From Polytrichum commune (lineage: Eukaryota; Streptophyta; Polytrichopsida; Polytrichales; Polytrichaceae), in the NCBI GenBank assembly GCA_950295325.1, contig OX485806.1, positions 24,800,001 to 24,864,000 on the forward strand: 64,000 nt of DNA, in the 5' to 3' direction. This document shows, piece by piece, positions 49,540 through 57,295 of the stretch. The notes under the pieces were generated by a model that made no database searches, had not been told where the DNA came from, and worked only from the letters and a program-made list of their open reading frames with translations. The translations under genes and the position numbers were made by a program. Within the stretch, counting starts at the first letter, position 1. Every line of letters begins with the position of its first letter.

Positions 49540-50495
49540 ACAAATGGAAACCTAATGCAATAACAAATCACATAACTAAAGACAACACACATACACACTT
49601 CTTACCCAAACAATTAGAAAACATAACACCCGCCCTACCCAACCTCTTTACCACAGCCAAATTCATAACAATAAAATACGAAAAAACAAATAAGAAAAAA
49701 CCAAAAATACTTCACTTCCGTGGATACTACTTCATCAACAAGTTAACTCTACTACAATGTGGAGACATAGAACCCAACCCCGGACCAATGCCTAATGTTC
49801 TCCGGACACACCCCGCTACACACAAAAAGCGAGCTAAACTATATTTCATCCCAAACACAATAAAATTACAACCCGAATACCAACACATAGCAAACACATT
49901 TGCCCCCATATTCAAGCACACACACCCCCTACACCACCACACAATCACTACATACCCACACCTACACCAATACATCATAACACAAAGTCATTCCCCGCTA
50001 ACCCATATGTTATATGCTCTTACCATTACTATACACCCCTCAATAAACACATGCAACAATATACTAGCCCAACCCCATATTTATCACTTTAACAACATAT
50101 GGACAAACACATTACTCATCAGACTAGCCAACCTTTCCAACCCCCCCGAGCGACACATTCTAACACCACACCCATACACAACATTTACAAACAATAACCA
50201 AGATATAATACACCCCAAAAATTCAATACATAAAGAATTATATAAATTTATCCACAACCAAGAGATCACGCTTACACCCACCACTCTTCAAAGCAAATTC
50301 CCTTTTATCCCAAATCAATTAATAACTGAATCACTCCGTTGCCTAGAAAATATTAACGAATACTCACACCCGCCCCCACCCCCAGTCACCCCCACACCAG
50401 AGCCTAGAACCAACACTAACACCAATCACGAAACAAATATAATAACTTGGAATGCCTCCTCACTCAACACCGCACTACCAAAACCTAATCAATAA
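49428..50495 (+). CDS. ORF2 segment: fourth N-terminal module, 2A motif, linker, start of AP endonuclease
   Basis: The real sequence in this frame begins near 49480 with 'MASAYRPRHKTNNKYHF', the fourth copy of the N-terminal module. It reaches 'INKLTLLQCGDIEPNPGP' (2A motif, ending 49787). The following ~215 residues are His/Thr-rich with no domain I recognise. At 50436 the AP-type endonuclease starts with 'NIITWNASSLN', the usual first strand and Asn. The frame ends at 50495 because of a one-base shift near 50485. The endonuclease continues in the ORF at 50452. Confidence 0.8.
   Translation: MPHSTTSLPHKTQNFTQKQMASAYRPRHKTNNKYHFINKWKPNAITNHITKDNTHTHFLPKQLENITPALPNLFTTAKFITIKYEKTNKKKPKILHFRGYYFINKLTLLQCGDIEPNPGPMPNVLRTHPATHKKRAKLYFIPNTIKLQPEYQHIANTFAPIFKHTHPLHHHTITTYPHLHQYIITQSHSPLTHMLYALTITIHPSINTCNNILAQPHIYHFNNIWTNTLLIRLANLSNPPERHILTPHPYTTFTNNNQDIIHPKNSIHKELYKFIHNQEITLTPTTLQSKFPFIPNQLITESLRCLENINEYSHPPPPPVTPTPEPRTNTNTNHETNIITWNASSLNTALPKPNQ
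49743..49787 (+). other. 2A-type ribosome-skipping (StopGo) peptide motif
   Basis: Codons spell LTLLQCGDIEPNPGP, matching the D(V/I)ExNPGP consensus with the usual hydrophobic run and Gly before it. In known 2A peptides the ribosome fails to join the last Gly and Pro, so two proteins arise from one frame. The predicted break is between 49784 and 49785. It sits between the repetitive N-terminal region and the enzymatic polyprotein. A decayed relic of the sequence just before it ('KIRHLYGYYF') is visible at 48514-48543. Confidence 0.85.
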
Positions 50496-51084
50496 CTCTC
50501 TAAACAATACAACACTCATACATATCCAAGAAACCAAACTTACAGCAAACAAATCCACAAAATACATACAGAACCTATTCCCTGAGTTCAAACTCATTTT
50601 TAACAACACACATGCTCTCACAAGATGCATACAACAAAGATTGCCCTACACCCCTGGAAGAGGCGGCCTACTTACACTTATCCATAACAAGTATGCATTC
50701 CCTGGAAATGTCATCAAAATTCCCACGCCAGCAAACATCTCCCCGTATTTACAAATAATCAAAATAAATAACCATCCCTCAATACCATGGCTAATCGTAC
50801 ACATGTATATGCCCACACACTTAGAAAACACAGGCCTTATTCCATTTCTCAAAACCGAAATCACTAACCAAATCACTACAAATCCAAACCACATATACAT
50901 ACTATGTGGTGACTTCAACACAGACATTACACTCCAAGGAAGACATACTAACAACACTTATACCCCTCCCCAAGAAGAGGATCTACAATGGAAACACTTT
51001 ACCACATCTCTCAACCTTGAATACATACCAACTAACACCAGTTTTTCCCGACAAGGGGCTATAATTACACATCAACAAGTCTAA
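50452..51084 (+). CDS. ORF2 segment: AP-type endonuclease
   Basis: Exonuclease-endonuclease-phosphatase fold of non-LTR elements, which nicks target DNA to prime reverse transcription. Visible motifs: 'IHIQETKL' with the metal-binding Glu (50530), 'WLIVHMYMP', and 'ILCGDFNTDI' with the catalytic Asp-x-Asn pair (50905-50928). The last motif, 'SDHYPV', lies in the next frame at about 51159. The homologous region of the older copy at 7.1-7.6 kb confirms the joined reading. The frame is lost near 51060 by a one-base change. Confidence 0.85.
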   Translation: MPPHSTPHYQNLINNSLNNTTLIHIQETKLTANKSTKYIQNLFPEFKLIFNNTHALTRCIQQRLPYTPGRGGLLTLIHNKYAFPGNVIKIPTPANISPYLQIIKINNHPSIPWLIVHMYMPTHLENTGLIPFLKTEITNQITTNPNHIYILCGDFNTDITLQGRHTNNTYTPPQEEDLQWKHFTTSLNLEYIPTNTSFSRQGAIITHQQV

Positions 51085-51146
51085 TAGACGGTTTCTACAT
51101 CCAATCTCCAGACAATAGCAAATTTACTTCCACTACAAACACAACC

Positions 51147-52052
51147 ATGAACCTAAACTCAGACCACTACCCAGTCACCTTACACATCCCACACAACACA
51201 CTTATAGCCAGACCCCCACCCCCCACAAACATACCACCAAATAGAATACTAAATCCGATACCACCAGAAAACATAGAAAAATTTAACATAACATTCTTCG
51301 AAGAAAACTCTACACAACTAAAAGAACTTACCACACTACTAGAAAATCATCAATACTTAACCCCTGATCAATGGCAAGAAGCCTGCACTTCATTAGATAA
51401 CATTATTAACAAAATTTCAGAAACTATTGAAAAAACCTGTAAAGCCGCCCCACTACCCAACCTCACGTACAGAACATCACAACAAGGAGGGTTTCTACCA
51501 CAAAAACTAGCTAAAGAGTGGAAAAAACACCTTACCACATACCACCTCATTAGGAAAACTATATACATTACAGAACACGACCCACACTGGCTAACCCACC
51601 CCATCCTAAACGAAATCCGAAACCACCAATATGTAAGTATCCCACACCCACCCACAACAACCACATCTACTAATGAATGGATTAATGTCATAGCTGTCAT
51701 TGCAAAAACTGCCAACAAAGAAGCCAGAAAAATCACCACCAAATACACTAAAGACTGTATACTAAAAGCTGTATCAAAATACCGTCAGATGTATGAAAAG
51801 AGTCCCAAAAAAATAAACAGAAAAGTCTTCAAAAACTCCGAAACCTCACTTCTGGACTCCATCATGGACAGACACAACAATACACTAACTAACCCTAAAG
51901 ACATCGCATCAGAAATATACACACAACAATCCATTAGTAACCGCCCAACAGTCCCCACATGCCACATGCCACTACCAAAATACCCACCCACCACATTGCA
52001 CATGCGGAGTAAGGCAATATCCATGGCACGACTTAGACGGATACATAATTGA
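51147..52052 (+). CDS. ORF2 segment: end of AP endonuclease and linker to reverse transcriptase
   Basis: The meaningful frame starts near 51060 ('SLIDGFYI') and runs into 'MNLNSDHYPVTLHI', whose Ser-Asp-His is the final catalytic motif of the endonuclease. A ~250-residue linker follows. It includes 'KEWKKHLTTYHLIRKTIY', also recognisable in the old copy at 6.2 kb. The frame becomes wrong after 51962 because of a 7-bp tandem duplication (CACATGC twice, 51956-51969). The true continuation reads 'HCTCGVRQYPWHDLDGY' in the frame of the reverse transcriptase, so the last ~30 codons here are out of frame. Confidence 0.8.
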   Translation: MNLNSDHYPVTLHIPHNTLIARPPPPTNIPPNRILNPIPPENIEKFNITFFEENSTQLKELTTLLENHQYLTPDQWQEACTSLDNIINKISETIEKTCKAAPLPNLTYRTSQQGGFLPQKLAKEWKKHLTTYHLIRKTIYITEHDPHWLTHPILNEIRNHQYVSIPHPPTTTTSTNEWINVIAVIAKTANKEARKITTKYTKDCILKAVSKYRQMYEKSPKKINRKVFKNSETSLLDSIMDRHNNTLTNPKDIASEIYTQQSISNRPTVPTCHMPLPKYPPTTLHMRSKAISMARLRRIHN

Positions 52053-53658
52053 CAAACGAGGAGAACCCCAAACTCCCCTACATACATACTTTGACCAAGA
52101 AACCTACGACTTTTGTCTCAAAAATCTAGGAAATAACAAAGCCCCAGGCCCTGATAAAATTCCCAATTCAATTCTAAAAAATATGCCCCCACGTTTCCAC
52201 AAACTACTCTTCCTATTCTTTAAACAATGCTACAAACAAAAACAAATTCCCGCATCATGGAAAACTAGCCTAACAGTTTTATTATACAAAAAATGAAATC
52301 CATCAAATCTTACAAACCACAGGCCTATTGCACTAGCTAACACCATATATAAACTTTATACAAGCACATTAACTTCTATACTATCCGCATACGGTGAAAG
52401 ACACCAAATACTACATGATAGTCAAGAAGAATTCAGAGCAGAAAGAAGTACCTCTAGACAAATTCAATTACTTATCGCAGCACTAGAAGACGCAAGATTC
52501 ACGAATCAAGACATATACATACTCTATATCGACTTCAAAAATGCCTTCGGCTCCATTGACCATGCCAAACTCTTAGCCATAATGAAAGATCTAGGATATC
52601 CCACTGACTCCATACACCTCATAGGAAACATATACGCACAATCCTCCACCATATATATCGGGGAACACTTCGACAAAACCTTACCGATCCCCATCCAAAG
52701 AGGTACAATACAGGGAGACACTCTCAGCCCATACTTATTTATAATATTTTTAGAACCCCTCCTTAGATGGTTACAACAAGGGGACAATGGATATACTTTT
52801 GGTACATCCAAAACCAAAATCTCATCAGCAGCATATACAGATGACCTAGCGGCAATTGCCAACAAACTAGAATCACTACAAACACAACTAAATAAATTAG
52901 ACAAATTCTGTGAATGGGCAGGAATGGATCTCGGAATACCCAAGTGTGCAGTGACTGGATGTCCAAACAAATCCAAACTGAATCCCATAACTTTCAAAGC
53001 CCTAATCCAAGCCACTAACATAAATTATCGAAACCAACCTATACCAACCCTACATCAACACGAACCATACACCTATCTAGGAATAAACCTTGCACCCTCA
53101 CTCAAATGGAAAACACAAATAAATACCACTATAGCTAAAGTAATCAAACAATGTCAAGCTCTCATTATATGCCCAGCAACTATGAAACAAAAAATCAATA
53201 TGGCAGATACAGTCATACGTGCTGGAATAGCATACAGCTTCTACGCAGTACCATATTCCATACCGGCTATCAAAAAACTTGACAAAAGAATTATAGCACT
53301 CCATAAAACGATATGCGGAATACCCAAATGTACATCTAACATTGCTACACAACTCCCGCATAACCTATTCGGCATCGAAGCATTCTCACTACAAAATGCC
53401 TATTTAAGATGTATAGGAGAACAACTACAAAATGCCCTAAATGATAAAGGAAGAATTGGCAAAATCTATGCCGGCCTAATACAACACATACTTGCCAAAT
53501 ATGGAGGATCTAAGGATTTAACCCGCATTAAATACCACCACTGTGTCAGATCACCTATCACTAGAACACTATTCTTGCTCAAGCATAAAGCCGGAGTCCA
53601 CCTAAAAAGTACTATAAACAACTTCCTACTAAATCCATCCTCACTCGAAATTGCGTAG
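51970..53658 (+). pseudogene. ORF2 segment: reverse transcriptase with two stops
   Basis: One frame carries the whole RT: 'GNNKAPGPDKIPN' (52131), 'HRPIALANTIYKLY' (52321), 'EFRAERSTSRQIQLL', motif A 'ILYIDFKNAFGSIDH' (about 52522), motif B 'QGDTLSPYLFIIFLEPLL' (52711), motif C 'AAYTDDLAAIA' with YTDD instead of the usual YADD (52834-52845), motif D 'CEWAGMDLGIPKCAV', and 'YTYLGINL' before the thumb. A TGA at 52294-52296 interrupts 'YKK-NPSN', where relatives usually have Gly. A TAG ends the open stretch at 53656-53658, but homology continues past it. It copies the element RNA into DNA at the nicked target. The related older piece at 62258-62593 has YADH. Confidence 0.9.
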
Positions 53659-54276
53659 ACTCAAGAAGCACAAGAACTACACGGCCTAAGCCCAAACACT
53701 TCACTTAAATTACTACACAAATTGCTAGAACATAATATAATAAAACTAGACCAAATAACCATGCCTAATGGCACCACTCTAATGAACTCAGACGAATTTA
53801 AAATCTACCATTCCAACCCTTCTAAAGTCATCAAAAGTGCACTAAACATTGCTAACCAACTATTTTGTCACCCACCCTGTGACCAGGAATGCCCCCTAAC
53901 ATGTCAACACCACCATCCACCACGATCCCTCAAAACCAAATACACAATAAGACACCAAAACATCCTACCTCATTTACCGACTCCCCCTATACACCCTCCA
54001 AACCCTTCCATCCCCCATCTACCCCCTCCTTCCAACAACATGATTAAAAACCCCCGACAATTTCCCATACACAAAATACTCGATCACAAACAACGACAAT
54101 CCAACGACCCTAACGGAATAAAAAGAACAGTCACATCATACTTATGCCAATGGACTACAACAAATAACAATACATATAATAAATGGCAAACCCAAAGAGA
54201 CTTATATCCCTATTGTGATGCCAATACAAACAACCACAACACCGACCTACTCTCCCAATACTACACAGGAAAATAA
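53659..54276 (+). pseudogene. ORF2 segment: post-RT region with Cys/His cluster
   Basis: Same frame as the RT, between the TAG at 53656 and a TAA at 54274. After an RT-proximal helical part there is a dense cluster, 'CHPPCDQECPLTCQHHHPP' (53866-53922), which looks metal-binding but fits no standard zinc-finger spacing I know. A Pro-rich stretch follows. No enzyme motif is seen. Confidence 0.6.
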
Positions 54277-55350
54277 CACAAACATTTCCTAAACATTATT
54301 AATGCCTACTTCTCCATAGAACAACAAAGAGACACAAGACACGTCACACCTACCACAATTATTCCACTGGCACACATTTCTATTAATGAATGCAATCCAG
54401 AAAATGACATCGAAACAAATTCTGACACTATCCAAATACAATTTGACGTCGCTCACATATACGAAGATAGTGGCCGACACCTCATCACCATCCCAAAAAC
54501 TAGATTAATATGGTTATGGCAACAATATCAACAAACAGAACATTCCACTCACAGACTAGAACCACCTACCCAATCATTCGAAACTGAAATTGTATGGCTA
54601 TACCAAAGATACAAATACCGCATTCCGAAAAATGACCCACTCAAACGAGCCCAATACACAATTCCAATCCCAATATTAGATCTCTTAATAACCACATTTA
54701 ATATCAACCACTCATATTTTTCATCTCCAGTTACATGCCCCACACAATTCACCCAATTCTACTCACCATTCGCACGAGACATAATATTTGGATCCCTCGG
54801 GAAAGCATTTGACCATAAATGGCAAGGAATTGGCTACGCCCACCCCCACAACGCAACGGAATTACAACAAGCTATCCACTGGGCTCGCCTGACAGCCAAA
54901 AACGACCCATATACAATCACTATACTCATATCACCGGATACTGATTGGTACAAAAACTTCAACCCATACATAGGTCCATTCCAAGACACGCACGTTATCG
55001 CCCACTTTGCCGCCGATACGATCACATATGAGGAACCCACAATACCCCCAGAACTCAATACTACAAGGAAAGAACCATCTACTATACAAATATTCTGCAT
55101 CCACCATCAAACCAACAACATTGGTACTTACGAACAAATGAAGCAACTCAAGGACCTAGCAAATAATCTCCAAATAACACAAAGTCACACCCAAATTGCA
55201 CCACCCACCCCTTCAAATACCACTGTTAACCCCAGTAAAAAATGGTCTAAATTAAACTACCCACAAATAGTCGCACATAAACACCACACTTGCCCCACAA
55301 CTCCCAAATTACCAGACAAATCTACCTCTAAAATTCCACCCACAATTTAG
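54277..55350 (+). pseudogene. ORF2 segment: methyltransferase-like domain (inferred)
   Basis: Still in the RT frame, with no stop until 55348. A conserved block runs 'HSYFSSPVTCP' (about 54709), 'RDIIFGSLGKAF' (54775), 'KWQGIGYAHPH' (54817-54849), 'IHWARLTAK', 'YTITILISPDTDWYKNF' and 'VIAHFAADTITYEEP'. The older copy at 45.1-45.3 kb reads 'YYSSPLTCP', 'RDVLFGSTGLA' and 'LAHPPYLK'. The plan (ASP-like motif, D/F-GS, W, [N]PP[YF]-like motif, then a W-terminated strand) resembles Dam-like and PCIF1-like adenine methyltransferases, with HPPY in place of NPPY. In this copy the motif is AHPH, so activity is doubtful. It could also be an unrelated domain. Position between RT and RNase H is unusual. 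Confidence 0.45.
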
Positions 55351-56812
55351 CTACTACACTGACGGTTCCTTTATAAAACCCAAAGAAATTGCCCCTGGAG
55401 TATGGAGAAGAGAAAGAGCTGGATATGGTATTTATAGCCCCAAAGGTTTAAATATTACCAAAAGACTACATGGACATCAAAACATATTACGCGTAGAAAT
55501 GATAGCTATACACAAAACACTAAGAATAATCAATACACAATATCCTAACGAACCCGCATTCATATTCACAGACAGTCTAAATGTATTATACCTACTCAAC
55601 ACACAAATTAAACACCCCACCCTTCATAATAGCCACCCAGACCAAACCACACTTGCCTCCATGGTACAAATACTTCAACACCGGACACAACCAATCACAT
55701 TACACAAAGTTAGAGCACACGTCAACATTGACGGCAACGAAAAAGCCGATAAACTAGCAAAAGAAGGATTAGAATTAGAACACAGAGTTGCCACCCACCC
55801 ATATGAACATGCCCACGCCACCCCATACTATTACCAAAAGGATGTCTGGGCCTCGATGATAGACGTTCCAGACAAAGGTCCAGTCAAATTCTTAGAGAAA
55901 CAAATTAAAAAATATGACAGGGAAAATAACCTAGCAATCATGGCCACACACACCCCCAACATTTGTAAATGGACAGAAAATGTAGATATAGACAAAGAGC
56001 TGTCGAACGAATTTTGGGAAAATCCTTCAATCACCGACAAACAAAAATCATGCCTCATTAAATTCCGCACAGGAACTTACATGGGTAATGCTAGGAAACA
56101 ACTGTTTTTCGGCTGCCAAAGATATCCCTCTATTACGTGCCCCATATGTAACTCAAATGAACTAGATACATGGCTACATGTACTACTTACATGTAAACAT
56201 CAACATATACACTCACTTCGAGTTAAAAGACATAACAAAGCAGTGGGGGAAATTAGGAAACTCTTAATCTCATCCGAAAAATCCCGATGCTTTATTCTCA
56301 TGAATGTTGGCACCTTCAATAACAATCCTCAAGAAAACACAGTTCCCAATTGGCTACTCCCCTGCACATGTGGTACACAAAGATGCCACTGTAACGCAAG
56401 ATTTAGACCTGATATCCTTTGTGTTAGGGGACTACCATATCAAAACGTCCCTCCCGTAGACATTGACCCTAACCTCACCATACAATTTATTGAATTTACA
56501 TACTGCAATGACAGATTCTCCCCAGAGGCAGTTGAAGCAAAAAATAACAAATACAGACCACTAATTGCTAGTATCGCCTCCAGAGGATGGAAAATCGAAC
56601 CACTTATTGTCATCACTGCTGGTGCCAAAGCTACTGCTCACATCCCATCTATGAAATTACTCGAGACTAACTTCAAAATGCCTATGCCTACCATCAAAAA
56701 TACATTTAAAAATATTAATACCATCGCAATACAATATGCCATGTCTATCCTCCTCCACAAAAGGAGAATAGAAAACCACCAACCGCTTCCCCTCACTCTA
56801 GACCCCCTATAA
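55329..56812 (+). CDS. ORF2 segment: RNase H, CCHC module and restriction-like endonuclease
   Basis: Open to a TAA at 56810-56812, entered by a shift near 55330. RNase H: 'YYTDGSF' (first Asp, 55361), 'RVEMIAIHK' (Glu, about 55493), 'FIFTDSLN' (Asp, about 55570) and 'KVRAHVNIDGNEKADKLA' (His and last Asp, about 55708-55760), so all catalytic residues are present. A CCHC module follows: 'CPICNSNELDTWLHVLLTC' (56138-56194) plus 'RVKRHN', very like the module before the R2-type endonuclease. Then 'RFRPDIL' (56399), 'IEFTYCNDRF' (about 56490) and 'KNNKYRPLI' give a PD-(D/E)-XK-type restriction-like endonuclease. In the domain family this enzyme nicks target DNA. It coexists here with the AP endonuclease. 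Confidence 0.85.
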
Positions 56813-57025
56813 CTCAAAACTTAAAAGTTACAGGTAAGGGTCACTGGGTATAATATAAGGTGTGGTTCCGTGTTACTGGTTTCTTGTGTCTAAAGTGTCT
56901 ACTCTCGAAAGGGGGGAGTAGATCTTTTCCTCCATACCCTTGTCCTGTGGGCATGGGATTGGAGGTGGATCGAACAGACACTTAACTCACGTCGGTCTCC
57001 TCCGGAGACCGAAGTTGTTTCTCTC
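56813..57025 (+). promoter_or_regulatory. 3' UTR of the retrotransposon with terminal hairpin
   Basis: 213 bases. 'ctctcgaaaggggggagtag' and 'cccttgtcctgtgggcatgg' are shared with the short element at 39.4 kb. A perfect 8-bp stem with a 3-nt loop (CGGTCTCC-tcc-GGAGACCG, 56993-57011) lies 14 bases before the end. 3' stems are recognition sites for the reverse transcriptase in several non-LTR groups. The tail is CT-rich, with no poly-A. Confidence 0.65.
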
Positions 57026-57295
57026 TATCTTTGGGTTAGCCATAGTATTTTGGTGGCAAAGTCTTGTGGTGGGGGGTTTAGAAAGTGGGTCATAGGGTGC
57101 ATTTGGTTTTTGTAACGTAGTTGGAAGTAGAATTTGCAGCAATAAAAGGATAAAATCATATTTATACTTCGAGTCCATTGTCTTGTGGTTGTGTATTGTT
57201 GTATCTTGTAAGTCTGATTGTGGATTGTGACATTGCCAATTGTAGAATTTACTGTGTTAATGTGACTATGGGTAAATAACAAATGCAGGGATTAC
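57026..57295 (-). pseudogene. Older Dualen-like retrotransposon, piece 2
   Basis: The minus strand continues the element interrupted at 45404: 'NPPPQDFATKILWLTQRY' matches 'EPPTQSFETEIVWLYQRY' of the 11.6-kb element. Homology fades beyond about 57200-57290. Confidence 0.8.

Larger units (their letters stand above)
45405..57025 (+). mobile_element. Full-length Dualen/RandI-like non-LTR retrotransposon, 11.6 kb
   Basis: Identical 13-bp sequences TATCTTTGGGTTA lie at 45392-45404 and 57026-57038. The DNA on the two sides joins into one continuous reading of an older related element ('FATKILWLTQRY' then 'ITILPKRR'), so the insertion boundaries are well defined. Contents in order: 5' UTR, ORF1 (46190-47932), and ORF2 (about 47929-56812) with an N-terminal repetitive region, 2A motif, AP endonuclease, reverse transcriptase, Cys/His cluster, methyltransferase-like domain, RNase H, CCHC and restriction-like endonuclease, then a short 3' UTR with a hairpin. 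Having both endonuclease types in one ORF is, as far as I know, diagnostic of the Dualen (RandI) group first described in Chlamydomonas. This copy's ORF2 is broken, so it is no longer autonomous. Confidence 0.9.
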
